Positions 8,701 through 18,695 of a stretch of 64,000 nt of DNA are shown in pieces (the first letter of the stretch is position 1; each line of letters begins with the position of its first letter). A program made the position numbers and the translations under genes. The notes under the pieces are model-generated. The model saw nothing but the letters and a program-made list of their open reading frames with translations, did not search any database and was not told the origin of the DNA. Source of the DNA: Cellulosilyticum sp. I15G10I2 (GTDB lineage Bacteria; Bacillota; Clostridia; Lachnospirales; Cellulosilyticaceae); contig NZ_FMMP01000006.1 of assembly GCF_900095725.1 (NCBI RefSeq), positions 1,240,001 through 1,304,000 on the forward strand. The letters run 5' to 3'.

Positions 8701-8898
8701 CTAAAATGCAAACATGGTTTGAACGACCTCAAACAGCTTTAAGATATATTCAATCACTACTAAAAGCGCCATAACAACACCTACAATTGTTATAGGAAAT
8801 ATCCATTCTTCTGCCCCTGTTTTTTTAAGTACTGTATTAATGATCGTAATACCAAGTCCAAGTCCCGCGAGTTTAAAGATAATCTCTATATCAAACAT
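8701..8898 (-). CDS. spoIIIAC: Stage III sporulation protein AC
   Basis: A 65-residue protein with two transmembrane helices (about 6-24 and 34-56) separated by the conserved LKKTGAEEWIFP turn. Length and sequence are those of SpoIIIAC, one of the smallest proteins of the SpoIIIA membrane complex. It is placed between spoIIIAB and spoIIIAD in the standard operon order. Confidence 0.95.
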   Translation of the reverse strand: MFDIEIIFKLAGLGLGITIINTVLKKTGAEEWIFPITIVGVVMALLVVIEYILKLFEVVQTMFAF

Positions 8899-8910
8899 CC
8901 CTTTATCCTC

Positions 8911-9426
8911 CTATATTAAAAATATACTGATACATGCACCAATAAGAACACCTAGGTATTTATTGAGCTTAGTATTTTTCTGATATTTGCTTTTAGACAT
9001 TATCAACTCCTGCTCGAGTTTATAGATCAGCATATCTATATTTTTTTTTTGCATATTTTTATCTAAGTAACCACATGCATTACTAAATTCAAAGAGTAAG
9101 CTGTAGTCTTGCTGGCTTAAATGAAAGGATGTTTTATGATGATTTAACGCTTGTTCCCACATCACATTTAAATCCGTCGTATTTCTATCTCCTAGTGCTC
9201 CTGCAAATGTTTCAAAAACTTTTTTAATCCCCTCACTACTGAGCTTACTTACATAAATGGCGGCTTCTTGTAAAGGTGTCAGCCTATAGTCGATTTCTGC
9301 TTTTAAGATTTCAAAAGCATAAATAAACTTTTCAAGTTCCTTAAGTCTTTTGTTTTCATGCCAATCTATAATAAACCCACACGTACTGCAGCTCACAAAC
9401 ATCAGTATAATCCCTAATAATTTCAT
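8911..9426 (-). CDS. spoIIIAB: Stage III sporulation protein AB
   Basis: A 171-residue protein resembling type II secretion GspF proteins in size and fold. It has an N-terminal hydrophobic helix (about 2-18), a helical cytoplasmic domain (about 22-145) and a C-terminal helix (about 153-171). The family motif, in which LEKFIYAFEILKAEIDYRLTPL is followed by EAAIYVS, is clear. It partners the ATPase SpoIIIAA in the channel that feeds the forespore. Confidence 0.93.
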   Translation of the reverse strand: MKLLGIILMFVSCSTCGFIIDWHENKRLKELEKFIYAFEILKAEIDYRLTPLQEAAIYVSKLSSEGIKKVFETFAGALGDRNTTDLNVMWEQALNHHKTSFHLSQQDYSLLFEFSNACGYLDKNMQKKNIDMLIYKLEQELIMSKSKYQKNTKLNKYLGVLIGACISIFLI

Positions 9427-9436
9427 CTGTGCCCCC

Positions 9437-10381
9437 TTATCTTAGCCTGTTAAAGTGATTACAGGCATCTAAAATACCCTCAATTGTACAAGGTCCATAT
9501 TTGTTAGATAAAATAATAATCCTTTCAAAAAAAGAATTTTTTATTAAATCGTAAAGGATAGGTTTCTTTTTACAGTCTTCTATGTCTTTACCGTGCACAG
9601 TGCTTAATATGGTAATGCCTGCACTTAGTACTTCCCCCAGTGCATGGATATCCTCATTTTTACCAATCTCATCTACAGCAATAACATGTGGCGACATAGC
9701 TCTTAAAAGCATTCGCATTCCCTCAACCTTTGGACATCCATCTAAAACATCCGTTCTGATGCCCACATCATTCTGTGGAACTCCCTGATAACAACCGGCT
9801 ATTTCTGATCTTTCATCTACCACGCCTACCGTATAAGGCCCATAGCCACTATAGCCATTGCTTAAATTCCTTATAATATCTCTAAGAAGCGTTGTCTTGC
9901 CGCACTTTGGCGGCGAAACAATGAGCGTATGATACACCTTGTCCCGACTTAGGATATAAGGCATAACTTCCTTACTGCAATTAAGCACCTGATGCGCAAT
10001 TCTTATATTAATGGCACTGATATATTTCATGGTTTTTATCCCATTATTCTCCATAACCACTTTACCTGCAAGCCCTACTCTATGTCCGCCTTCAATCGTA
10101 ATATAGCCTTGTCTCATTTCATCTTCTAACGCATAGAGCGAAAAACCACTTATGTATTTAAGTATGCCTGTCACATCTTGCTCACTCACCTTATAGCTTT
10201 CTTTGATTTGACAAATCCCTTCTTTATTTAAGCCATATTCTTCTCCCTTTATAAGCAAAATAAGAGGTTGATGTACTCTCATGCGTACTTCTTGTAAAAC
10301 TTCATAGTGTTTATCACTCATCTGAAGTATCATTTCTTTAAGCGTATGGGGCATGATTTTCATAATCGCTTCTCTTTTCAT
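9437..10381 (-). CDS. spoIIIAA: Stage III sporulation protein AA (secretion-type ATPase)
   Basis: A 314-residue P-loop ATPase related to type II/IV secretion ATPases. Walker A is SPPKCGKTTLL at about residues 156-166, and VIAVDEIG near 234-241 supplies the Walker B acidic pair. The GHRVGLAGK stretch near 99-107 is diagnostic of SpoIIIAA. It presumably powers assembly or transport by the SpoIIIA-SpoIIQ channel in the mother cell. It is the first gene of the operon; AAGGAGG stands ahead of the start codon. Confidence 0.95.
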   Translation of the reverse strand: MKREAIMKIMPHTLKEMILQMSDKHYEVLQEVRMRVHQPLILLIKGEEYGLNKEGICQIKESYKVSEQDVTGILKYISGFSLYALEDEMRQGYITIEGGHRVGLAGKVVMENNGIKTMKYISAINIRIAHQVLNCSKEVMPYILSRDKVYHTLIVSPPKCGKTTLLRDIIRNLSNGYSGYGPYTVGVVDERSEIAGCYQGVPQNDVGIRTDVLDGCPKVEGMRMLLRAMSPHVIAVDEIGKNEDIHALGEVLSAGITILSTVHGKDIEDCKKKPILYDLIKNSFFERIIILSNKYGPCTIEGILDACNHFNRLR

Positions 10382-10393
10382 AGTTGTCCTCCT

Positions 10394-10423
10394 TTGTATC
10401 GTTAATCATAGTTAAATATATGC
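10394..10423 (-). promoter_or_regulatory. Possible sigma-E promoter of the spoIIIA operon
   Basis: On the minus strand GCATATA is followed after 15 bases by CGATACAA, close to the sigma-E consensus (GHATA at -35 and CATACAHT at -10). The spacing and first -10 base are not ideal. spoIIIA operons are known to be transcribed by sigma-E, and the site lies just upstream of spoIIIAA, so the call is a context-supported inference. Confidence 0.4.
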
Positions 10424-10453
10424 ACTATATTTAGGGACTAGAACTTTGTGCAC

Positions 10454-10494
10454 AAAAAAAGACCTATAAGCAATTTTTTGCTTATAAGTCTTTT
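10454..10494 (-). terminator. Terminator after the 1324-residue surface protein gene
   Basis: GACTTATAAGCAA pairs with TTGCTTATAGGTC around a short T/A-rich loop, and seven T follow on the minus strand. It stands about 22 bases beyond the stop codon of the upstream gene and insulates the spoIIIA promoter. Confidence 0.85.
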
Positions 10495-10515
10495 AAAACA
10501 AGTAGGATTAACGTA

Positions 10516-13500
10516 TTAATTTATCTTAGATATTTCTCTATAATTAAGCTCAATCATTTCTGTCTTACTCTCTTCTATACCATATTTTTCGTCTTCCCTG
10601 GTGCCATCTTCTTTAGTATAGGCTTCTTGTATCCTTGGCGTAGCCTTAACCGTTACTTGTATGTTATTTGTTTTTTTAGGCATGATGTATTGATTTAAAT
10701 AACTTTTTTCAGTATTGCCATAAGCAATCTCTGCCCCCATATTGGTTGGTATATAAATATCAAATACTTGTGTCGATCCAGCTGCTGCATTAAAGCTCTC
10801 ATTTAAAGTAATAATTAATCTATTGCCTTCAACACGCGTCGTATAATCAGTGCCATTTCTTAATTTCTCTATACTTCCGCCATCTATACTAATAGCAACT
10901 ATGGCCTTATTAAGATCAAACTGCATTAATGTTTTACCATCTAGCTCAGTTTCTTTAACAACTTTAAAATCTACTTCATACTTAATCCCCTTAGAATACT
11001 CCTGAAAATAAGTATTAAAAGAAACATTAGAAAGTGCCTCTGGAGCAATAAAGTTCTTTGTAGTAGAGATACTGGTAATCTGCGGTAGGATGCTTTGTAT
11101 TTTAAACGGTCCATTAAGTACTTGTCTTGCAGTGCCATCCCGGCTTATAACTTGAATGGCTGCGTAATATGTGCCTTCTTTTGACGGCAGCGGTATTTGG
11201 TTTTCTAAAGTATAAGCATCAAAATAGGCCTCATTCACATCTCCAGGTGTTGTATTTGCGCTTGCATAAAACCAACTTGTTGGGATATTTGTCCACGTAC
11301 CGCCTGATGCTGCTTTATAGCTTGGTATAAAAGCCTTATGCGTCGGACAGCCTTCATACCATTCCATATAAATAGGATATACTTTTCCCTCTTCTAGCCT
11401 TAATACTGGCGTATTGGGATCATCTTTTTTAATACCTGATCTATTGTACGCAGCAGCAACCGTCCAATCTTCTACAAATACTTTCTTTTCATTGTCAATA
11501 ATAACATAGCCATAGGCCCCATCATCAGAATAGGCTCCAAAATTATAATTGCCTGTTTCATTTGGAATAATATATCCCCAAAATTTAACCGCCTTATTTG
11601 CCCCGCCTGTTTCAGCAATCTTACTATTGCCAAAAAAAGCATTGCCTTCAGCTTGTGAATGATATCTGTCGCCAGGATCTTTGACAGCCTTTTGCTTAAC
11701 AAGATTTTCACCTAATGGCGATCCAAAAGTTTCATGTCTTGGCGGGGTAGTTCCTGAAGGATATTTCGATGTGTCAAATTTATACTCATAATGTCTTGTA
11801 GATATATATCCCGGTTCATCTATCAAATCTGGATAGGCTTCTTTTGTATTTGGAAGCACTTTAGGTATATCGCCCAGACTCCTCCACTCACTATCAGATT
11901 TATTTGGAAACGCTGGTTCAGCTTGACTTTCTATAATTTGATACTGCTGTTTATCGATCTCTTTTCCTTCAATCGTAACTGCTATCTTAGCGCCAGCATC
12001 TAAAGTAATAGGTGCTTTAAAGATTTGTTTTTGTTGTGTAGCATTTTTATCAAAGGCTGCTAGGTAATCATTGATAACTTGCCTATGCCTATTAATAGTC
12101 TGCATTTGCACCTTTGGATAACTTACAGCAATAGGAACATGAAGCGGCAAGGATTCATTGTTATTATTATCAACTGCCACAATATGCACATAACTATTTG
12201 GGATACTAAAATGAGCTCCTAGATCATTAGATATCCATTGCAGTCTGTCCTCTAGAGCAGTTATGTTATCTATCACTTCTCCGCTTGGATTAGTGAGTTC
12301 ATTGTTATCTATAGTTATTTTATAGCCTTTAATGCCTGATGCTACAATGCCCTGTGCTGTGTTCTCATAGGTTTTTTGATTGTTTTGAGCGGTAATTTTA
12401 TAGGTGTGAGTAGTCTGTACATCCTGAGCTGGTAAAAAATCTAAGATAACCTTACCGTTCTGATAAGCTGCTTGAATAACTTCCGGTGTATGAGGCTTTA
12501 TAGTATCCTCACGATCTACATATGTATTACTTGCTGGGGTAAACGGTGTATCATTGTCTCGAGAAAGCTTATAGTCTTTGAGCCACTCAGGCTTTGTCCA
12601 TGTGAGCTCTACCCATTTAGCACCTTTACCATCTTGTTTTTGGATACTTGTAAGTTCTAAAGCTTGAGGATCATAAACATATCTCACAGGCTCTGAAACA
12701 TTATTAGCTGCATCAACACTCGCTAGATAAATATACACAATTTGATCTAAATTCGCATCTACCTGATTAATCTGAAGGGAACTTGCTTGAGCGCCTGCAT
12801 CTACACTGACAACGCCCCATCCATCAGCTTTTAGTGTCTTTAGATCTTGTAATGTCAGATTAGCATTGTTGCTTGCAAAAGCAATATAACCTTTTAGCCC
12901 TACTGCAATCGTCGCAGTAGCTTCTTGACTTTCAATGGGATCGTGCAGCTTGTTAGCTTCTTCAGCTTTAACTTTATAAATATAGGTGGTACCTTGATCT
13001 ACGGCTTTAGTAAAATCAATATGTATTTTTTTCTCAGCATTCATTTGTACACCTGTAACTACTGGCTGTGTAGGCGGCGTAGTATCTTGACCTGCTCTAT
13101 CTGTTAAATGTGTATCCATTGTTTTTTGAGCTAGATAGAACAGTACGTTAGCCAGTATTTTCTGCTCATCTGCAGTTGCAGCTCCATTACTATGACCAGT
13201 CTGAATAATAGCGGTATTGTTCCATGTGGTTAGATAAAAATTAATAGCTCCGCCATTTACCTGCTGTGCTGTAGGATAATCGCTTCGTCCACTGAATGCT
13301 CCGCCATTTTTGAAGGTAAACCATACATCACCATAAGCAATCTGAGCCGCTGTATGGGTATAGGGAATAGTTAACGGGTTTTTGATCACCCAAGGATAGT
13401 TCATTAAAGCACCAGTCTTCGCTACTTCAATCTCAGATCCACCCCAGTTAAATTTCTTAGCAAAATCTATTTTACCGTTACTCACTAAAGTAGCTGCATT

Positions 13501-14490
13501 ATTTATACTTGCTGAATAGCCTGTCTTAATATTAAATAAAGTCCTAAACTCTTTTGTACTTCCTAAACTAAATTTGTTGTTTTTATCCAGAATATCTGCC
13601 GCTGTAGTATCATGACCTACTAAAAACCCTTTTCCTGACTCAATAAACACCTTTATTCTTCTTAAAGCTTCTTCAGTAAATCCTTCATCTGCATTAGAGT
13701 CCCAATGCCCGACATAAATAACATCATATTCATCTAAATGATACTGATTAGGGTTGCTATTGAAGTTATCTATTTTAACTGGATTTATACTTAAAACACC
13801 TTTTCCATAACCATTATTCTCCATCCAAGTCTTTAAACTAGCAGCCCCTGATTTATTAGGATGAAGATTTAAAACCTTAACTTTTTTACCTGCCTCTTTA
13901 TAGGCATCGATATTAATCGAACTTATAGATTGAAACGTATTTGTATTTTCCTGCTTGCGATATACTGTATAATTATAAAAGTTAGATGTGCTTGGTGCAT
14001 TCCATTTAAGTTCTATAGCATTTTCTTCTGACTTTGGCTTAGCCGTAAGGTGAATAAATCTTGATACTGTATAAACAAAATTATTGCCTCCCCCTTCTGT
14101 ACCAGTCGCTTTTTCAAACCCATACGATTCAAGATCTTGTTTAGCCCCCCCATGGCTCTTAAAAGCCTCACCTAGCCACCCCATAAGCGTAGATTCTAGA
14201 GTCCCAAAACCATCTTGTCCAAGTATAGCTTTCCCCTCTTTAGTTAAAAAGATCGTGGTATTTTTATCATTTCCATTACCTTGAGGATGATTAGTTTTGA
14301 TTAAGATTTCAATACCTGATGGACTCTCAACTGTCACATTAGCCTGGGCTAAGACTTTTTCTATAAAGTTTAACATCCCTTGTTCTTGTTGAATGTTTTC
14401 CCCTGCCGCATAAGTCACAAGAGATGACATGACCAGCGAAACGATTACCAAAAGCAAAATATAGTTGTTTTTAGATCTTTTTTTATACAC
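10516..14490 (-). CDS. Large exported modular protein with PA14-like and Ig/FnIII-like domains
   Basis: The protein has 1324 residues and a GTG start behind GGGGGAG. A signal peptide covers about residues 1-29, ending near VTYAAG. An early region (about 195-300) contains HLDEYDVIYVGHWDSN and SGKGFLVGHDT, resembling the glutamine amidotransferase-like DUF5057 modules of clostridial surface proteins. Several beta-sandwich repeats follow, each opening with a phrase such as PTQPVVTGVQMN or HTPEVIQAAY. A PA14-like domain lies near 980-1090 (WGYIIPNETGNYNFGAYSDD), and the C-terminus resembles an isopeptide or DUF11-like adhesin domain. There is no LPXTG or S-layer motif. An adhesive or carbohydrate-binding role is a guess. 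Confidence 0.75.
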   Translation of the reverse strand: MYKKRSKNNYILLLVIVSLVMSSLVTYAAGENIQQEQGMLNFIEKVLAQANVTVESPSGIEILIKTNHPQGNGNDKNTTIFLTKEGKAILGQDGFGTLESTLMGWLGEAFKSHGGAKQDLESYGFEKATGTEGGGNNFVYTVSRFIHLTAKPKSEENAIELKWNAPSTSNFYNYTVYRKQENTNTFQSISSINIDAYKEAGKKVKVLNLHPNKSGAASLKTWMENNGYGKGVLSINPVKIDNFNSNPNQYHLDEYDVIYVGHWDSNADEGFTEEALRRIKVFIESGKGFLVGHDTTAADILDKNNKFSLGSTKEFRTLFNIKTGYSASINNAATLVSNGKIDFAKKFNWGGSEIEVAKTGALMNYPWVIKNPLTIPYTHTAAQIAYGDVWFTFKNGGAFSGRSDYPTAQQVNGGAINFYLTTWNNTAIIQTGHSNGAATADEQKILANVLFYLAQKTMDTHLTDRAGQDTTPPTQPVVTGVQMNAEKKIHIDFTKAVDQGTTYIYKVKAEEANKLHDPIESQEATATIAVGLKGYIAFASNNANLTLQDLKTLKADGWGVVSVDAGAQASSLQINQVDANLDQIVYIYLASVDAANNVSEPVRYVYDPQALELTSIQKQDGKGAKWVELTWTKPEWLKDYKLSRDNDTPFTPASNTYVDREDTIKPHTPEVIQAAYQNGKVILDFLPAQDVQTTHTYKITAQNNQKTYENTAQGIVASGIKGYKITIDNNELTNPSGEVIDNITALEDRLQWISNDLGAHFSIPNSYVHIVAVDNNNNESLPLHVPIAVSYPKVQMQTINRHRQVINDYLAAFDKNATQQKQIFKAPITLDAGAKIAVTIEGKEIDKQQYQIIESQAEPAFPNKSDSEWRSLGDIPKVLPNTKEAYPDLIDEPGYISTRHYEYKFDTSKYPSGTTPPRHETFGSPLGENLVKQKAVKDPGDRYHSQAEGNAFFGNSKIAETGGANKAVKFWGYIIPNETGNYNFGAYSDDGAYGYVIIDNEKKVFVEDWTVAAAYNRSGIKKDDPNTPVLRLEEGKVYPIYMEWYEGCPTHKAFIPSYKAASGGTWTNIPTSWFYASANTTPGDVNEAYFDAYTLENQIPLPSKEGTYYAAIQVISRDGTARQVLNGPFKIQSILPQITSISTTKNFIAPEALSNVSFNTYFQEYSKGIKYEVDFKVVKETELDGKTLMQFDLNKAIVAISIDGGSIEKLRNGTDYTTRVEGNRLIITLNESFNAAAGSTQVFDIYIPTNMGAEIAYGNTEKSYLNQYIMPKKTNNIQVTVKATPRIQEAYTKEDGTREDEKYGIEESKTEMIELNYREISKIN

Positions 14491-14666
14491 ACTTTCTCCC
14501 CCTTATATTTTAAAGCTTTTTTCTAGTTTTCTAACGCTATAGTACTCTCCTATGGTAAAATATGTTTATAATAATATATTAATATTATTTCACCTCTTTT
14601 TCAACTAATTTAAACATTTATATACGACATTTTAAACACTTTATAATTTACTTATATTTTATCGGC

Positions 14667-14714
14667 AAAAATAAAGACTTATGCGTTCGTTTTTGAACAC
14701 ATAAGTCTTTATTT
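14667..14714 (-). terminator. Terminator after the LTA-synthase-like gene
   Basis: AAATAAAGACTTATG pairs with its complement at 14700-14714 around a loop containing GTTCAAAAACGAAC. The arms themselves are A/T-rich and end in T on either strand, so it may act in both directions. It lies 20 bases past the stop codon of the 571-residue gene. Confidence 0.75.
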
Positions 14715-14734
14715 GCATTATATAATAGATACTT

Positions 14735-16450
14735 TTAAGGCATTCCTAATTGCAATGCTGATGTCGGATAAAGGTCTTTTCCCTGTGTTATATAGCGCTC
14801 ACCCATTAGCAAGTCATATGCTGCTAAATCCAGTTGCTGAAAATAATCTTGCTCCTTTTCAAAAACATGATGCACAGAGGAAATAATCCCTCCTCTTATG
14901 CCAATACTATCTAGTACTTGTGTATAGAGCTTATATGTTGGAATAAGCGGCGCAGCTTTTCCTCGAAGTTTATAATTACTTACAATAAAGTAAGGGACTT
15001 GATCTTTAATATAATCTTCATCATAGGTAATGCTATCTAAAGCTGGAATATGATCACTATATACTACAAGTACAGTAGGCTCTTTTAATTGATAAATAAA
15101 TGTAATAAGTGCACCAACGAACTGATCAGTTTCTGCAAGCCGGTCAATATAATCTTGTATTTGATGACGTATAGGATCTTCTAGATCTCCAGTAATAGTA
15201 ATATCACTTGTATTTCCCTCATAATCATAGTCATAACTCGAATGCGTGCCCACAGTAACAGTAAAGATAAAATCCCTATTTGATGTAGCTTGTAAAGTTT
15301 CTTGAATATATTTAAGCAATATGTTATCTTTAGGCCAGTTCTTAGTATACTCAGCCCCTTCCATATATTCAATAGGGATAAAATGATCAAATCCAAAAAC
15401 TTTATAAACTTCATCCCGTTTATAAAAACTGCCTTCATGATTATGAATAGCTGTTGTGTGGTATTTTTTATATTTCTTTAACACATGTACAATAGATTCA
15501 ATCGGTCTGCCATCTAGTGCATCACTCGTATAAGGTACTTCATACTTAAATAGCTGCGCAATTCTCATCCCTGTTAATATCTCAAACTCTGTACGTGCAG
15601 TATTAATACCAGGCACTTCTATAGATCCACACCAGTCTCCTGTCATATATTTACGCATATTGGGTATAGGATCTTTACTATAGCTAATGTTTTTTAACGT
15701 AAGCGGATCTATGAACGATTCTACTTGCAAAAAAATGATATTAGGCTTTTTATCAGTTGCAGTAGTTTTGGGCTGATGCCTGAGCTTTTCTTGAAGTACT
15801 CTTAGTGATTGCTCACTATAGTTTTCTGGCATACTGTGGTTTTTAGCTTCGTAGGAAGCAACAAAAGAATAGATGGGTCCCTCTTCACTATAATCTATAC
15901 TCTCTTTAACTTCAGACGTATCCTTTTTCTGAGCTTTAGAAATAACAGTTAAATTTAAACTTGTAATAAGTATAATAAAACAAACCATTAACATGGGATG
16001 ATAAATATTCAAATGACATGAATAAGATTTAGCAAGAAAAAATAATCCTATCATTACAAGAATGATAATGAGCATAATAATATCAAAAGATAAGTATTTA
16101 TTGGCAATTGATAGACCTTCTTTGGCTATAAAGAAATCTGGCCATCTAAGAGGCATACCCCTGATAACCATTAAAATTCTGCTGGCGTAAACAATGCTTA
16201 ATATCCCCACTGCAAACAGATTAAACACAAAGGTCATTTTCGTAAATAATAAGCAGGGACACGTAATAATAAGCAAAATAATATAATTAATTAGAAAGAT
16301 ATCTACATGTGTTAAAAGATATTGGAATCTTTCTAATGGATTAAACGAACTAATACATTCTATAACAATATAGAGCAACAAGTTTAAAAAAAGCCATATC
16401 TTAATACGTACATACTCTTTCTCATACGTATTCTTACTTAAATCGCTCAT
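14735..16450 (-). CDS. LTA synthase / phosphoglycerol transferase family membrane enzyme
   Basis: A 571-residue protein with five hydrophobic helices in its first 170 residues and an extracellular sulfatase-fold domain (about 235-530). The metal-site motif NIIFLQVESF is at 237-246, the nucleophile region GINTARTEFEILTG at 281-294, and a late metal site VVYSDHIPA near 465. Enzymes of this group move glycerol phosphate from phosphatidylglycerol to polymers such as lipoteichoic acid or to glycans. True LtaS and MdoB-like relatives cannot be told apart here. It stands alone between two terminators. Confidence 0.88.
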   Translation of the reverse strand: MSDLSKNTYEKEYVRIKIWLFLNLLLYIVIECISSFNPLERFQYLLTHVDIFLINYIILLIITCPCLLFTKMTFVFNLFAVGILSIVYASRILMVIRGMPLRWPDFFIAKEGLSIANKYLSFDIIMLIIILVMIGLFFLAKSYSCHLNIYHPMLMVCFIILITSLNLTVISKAQKKDTSEVKESIDYSEEGPIYSFVASYEAKNHSMPENYSEQSLRVLQEKLRHQPKTTATDKKPNIIFLQVESFIDPLTLKNISYSKDPIPNMRKYMTGDWCGSIEVPGINTARTEFEILTGMRIAQLFKYEVPYTSDALDGRPIESIVHVLKKYKKYHTTAIHNHEGSFYKRDEVYKVFGFDHFIPIEYMEGAEYTKNWPKDNILLKYIQETLQATSNRDFIFTVTVGTHSSYDYDYEGNTSDITITGDLEDPIRHQIQDYIDRLAETDQFVGALITFIYQLKEPTVLVVYSDHIPALDSITYDEDYIKDQVPYFIVSNYKLRGKAAPLIPTYKLYTQVLDSIGIRGGIISSVHHVFEKEQDYFQQLDLAAYDLLMGERYITQGKDLYPTSALQLGMP

Positions 16451-16483
16451 TGCATCTCCCCTAAACTTATAAAATATTTTAAA

Positions 16484-16514
16484 AAGCAGCAGATTAAAAT
16501 TAATCTACTGCTTA
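16484..16514 (-). terminator. Terminator after efp
   Basis: AAGCAGTAGATTA and TAATCTGCTGCTT pair with one mismatch and are followed by TTTTTAAAA on the minus strand. It stands 12 bases past the efp stop and closes the long aro-pepQ-efp transcript. Confidence 0.8.
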
Positions 16515-16526
16515 GCCATTCATTTA

Positions 16527-17084
16527 TTAAGCTCTTCCTGTATATTCTCCCGTACGTGTATCAATACGAATAACTTCTCCTTGCTCAATAAAGAGTGGTA
16601 CCATTACTCTCGCTCCTGTTTCTACAATAGCAGCCTTAGTTGCTCCTGTAGCTGTATCTCCCTTTAATCCTGGTTCAGTATCTGTAATTTTAAGTTCAAC
16701 ACTAAGTGGTGGTTCTATATCAAAAACATTCCCTTGATGTGAGAGTACCTTAACCATTTCGTTTTCTTTAACAAACTTAAGATTATCTCCAATAGATGAA
16801 GCATTAAGTGCTATTTGGTCATAAGTATTCACATCCATGAAATGATAAAGTTCACCATCTGCATAGAGATATTGCATGTCTTTACGTTCTATGTGAGCTT
16901 TTGGCATTTTTTCATTGGGGCGGAAAGTCTTTTCTAATACACTGCCTGTTTTTATATTTTTAATTTTACAACGTACGAACGCTGCCCCTTTACCTGGCTT
17001 TACATGTTGAAATTCAATGATTTGGTATAAATTGTTCTCGTATTCAATTGTAACGCCATTCCTAAATTCACCTGCTGAAATCAT
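16527..17084 (-). CDS. efp: Translation elongation factor P
   Basis: A 185-residue protein with the three beta-barrel domains of EF-P. The N-terminus [17 protein letters not shown] and the modification loop near residues 30-34 ([10 protein letters not shown]) are conserved. The C-terminal signature, [17 protein letters not shown], is near 143-159. EF-P enters the ribosomal E site and relieves stalling at polyproline stretches. It follows the pepQ-like gene by 73 bases, the usual Firmicutes partner. Confidence 0.97.
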   Translation of the reverse strand: MISAGEFRNGVTIEYENNLYQIIEFQHVKPGKGAAFVRCKIKNIKTGSVLEKTFRPNEKMPKAHIERKDMQYLYADGELYHFMDVNTYDQIALNASSIGDNLKFVKENEMVKVLSHQGNVFDIEPPLSVELKITDTEPGLKGDTATGATKAAIVETGARVMVPLFIEQGEVIRIDTRTGEYTGRA

Positions 17085-17157
17085 TACAGTTCCTCCTAAT
17101 TATCTTTATCTAATATAGTGTAAACTACATTTTTCAATTTTTCAACGATTTTTTTAC

Positions 17158-18240
17158 TTACTTAATGACAATAAGTTCTTTAGAGGAATGTGTGAGATTT
17201 TCTATGCCGTCATCTGTGATCACAATTAAGTCTTCTATACGTACTCCCCCAAAGCCTGGGATGTAAATACCAGGTTCAACCGTCATTATCATCCCTTTTT
17301 TTAATACGGTAGCATCTAAAGGCGAAAATCTGGGACTTTCATGAATATCAACACCCGTTGAGTGCCCAAGTCCATGTCCAAAATACTCTCCATATCCAGC
17401 CTTAGTTATAATATCCCGCGCTACTTGATCTACCTCCCGGCCTAACATCCCCGGCTTTATAGCTCTCAGTGCCGCAAGCTGAGCCTGTAAAACAACGTCG
17501 TAAATTGCTTTATGTTTTTCGGTAGCTTCTCCTATAACTAGTGTTCGTGTCATATCAGAACAATACCCTTTGTAGATACATCCAAAATCAATAACTACAA
17601 AATCACCCTGTTTTAATACTTCACTACCTGGTTCAGCATGGGGTAAAGCTGATTTAACACCTGCTGCAACAATAGATGCAAAAGAAGTGCCTGATGCACC
17701 GTTTGTTCTCATTACACGTTCAAGCTCAAGTGCTACCTCGTTTTCTGTAAGTCCTTTTTGATAGTTTGCTGTAATAAAGGATACAATATGAGAAAAAGCT
17801 AGATCTCCAATACGCTCAGCTTGTCGCAACCTATTTATTTCTTCTTCATCTTTAATCTGTCTAAACGCTTCTACAATATGCGAAGTTGGAACAAAATTAA
17901 AATTCTTATGATTACTTAGTTCTAAATAGGTTGTATAGTTAGTATGATCACTTTCAAAACCAATATACCTGGCACCATCTTCTTGTGCCATTTTTAAGGC
18001 TGTTTTAATCAGCCCTTCAGTGCCTTGATTTGCAACTTGAAAATCTTTACACTGTTCCTTTACTTGTTCTAGATATCTAAAATCGGTAATGATAACCTGT
18101 TTGCTCTTTGATATATACAGCATTGCATTTGAACCTGTAAAACCACTCATATAAAGTCTGTTAGACTTACTTCCAATCAGCATTGCATCTATTTTAAGAT
18201 CATTCATTTTAAGTAATAATTTTTGGACGCGCTCACTCAT
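17158..18240 (-). CDS. pepQ: Xaa-Pro peptidase (M24 family)
   Basis: A 360-residue two-domain metallopeptidase: a creatinase-like N-terminal domain (about 1-130) and the pita-bread catalytic domain. The metal ligands lie in FVVIDFGCIYKGYCSDMTRT (two Asp), GHGLGHSTGVDIHE (His), IMTVEPGIYI (Glu) and GGVRIEDLIVI (Glu). It removes residues next to proline from short peptides. Both prolidase and aminopeptidase P members have this layout, so the exact substrate is open. It lies between aroQ and efp. Confidence 0.92.
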   Translation of the reverse strand: MSERVQKLLLKMNDLKIDAMLIGSKSNRLYMSGFTGSNAMLYISKSKQVIITDFRYLEQVKEQCKDFQVANQGTEGLIKTALKMAQEDGARYIGFESDHTNYTTYLELSNHKNFNFVPTSHIVEAFRQIKDEEEINRLRQAERIGDLAFSHIVSFITANYQKGLTENEVALELERVMRTNGASGTSFASIVAAGVKSALPHAEPGSEVLKQGDFVVIDFGCIYKGYCSDMTRTLVIGEATEKHKAIYDVVLQAQLAALRAIKPGMLGREVDQVARDIITKAGYGEYFGHGLGHSTGVDIHESPRFSPLDATVLKKGMIMTVEPGIYIPGFGGVRIEDLIVITDDGIENLTHSSKELIVIK

Positions 18241-18242
18241 TA

Positions 18243-18695
18243 TTAGCCTTCTTTCTTATGCTTATTAATATATCTAACTAGTGCATCTAAAGCAATCAAA
18301 TAACTGTCAAATCCAAACCCTTCTACAACGCCTACACAGGAAGCAGCTGTTACAGAATTTTTTCTGAAATCTTCTCTGCTGTGTATATGGGAAATATGCA
18401 CCTCTACAGCAGGCTTACCTATGCTTTTTATAGCATCTGATACCGCATAGCTATAATGCGTATAAGCTCCTGGATTAATAATAATTCCTGCTACATCATC
18501 ATGATAACATTGCTGTAAAAAATCTATAATTGCGCCCTCAAAGTTAGATTGAAAACAGGTGATGGTTATGTTTTTTTCCTGTCCGTAACTTGTGATTTCT
18601 TTTTCTAGATCAGCTAGGGAATGACTGCCGTATATATGAGGTTCCCGTATCCCTAGGAAATTCAGATTGGGCCCATTAATAACTGCTATTTTCAT
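18243..18695 (-). CDS. aroQ: Type II 3-dehydroquinate dehydratase
   Basis: A 150-residue dodecameric dehydratase that converts 3-dehydroquinate to 3-dehydroshikimate. The N-terminal INGPNLNFLGIREPHIYG contains the catalytic Tyr region, and NPGAYTHYSYAVSDAI and VEVHISHIHSREDFR supply the Asn and His active-site residues. It overlaps the end of aroK by about 20 bases and is two bases ahead of the pepQ-like gene, so all are coupled. Confidence 0.96.
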   Translation of the reverse strand: MKIAVINGPNLNFLGIREPHIYGSHSLADLEKEITSYGQEKNITITCFQSNFEGAIIDFLQQCYHDDVAGIIINPGAYTHYSYAVSDAIKSIGKPAVEVHISHIHSREDFRKNSVTAASCVGVVEGFGFDSYLIALDALVRYINKHKKEG

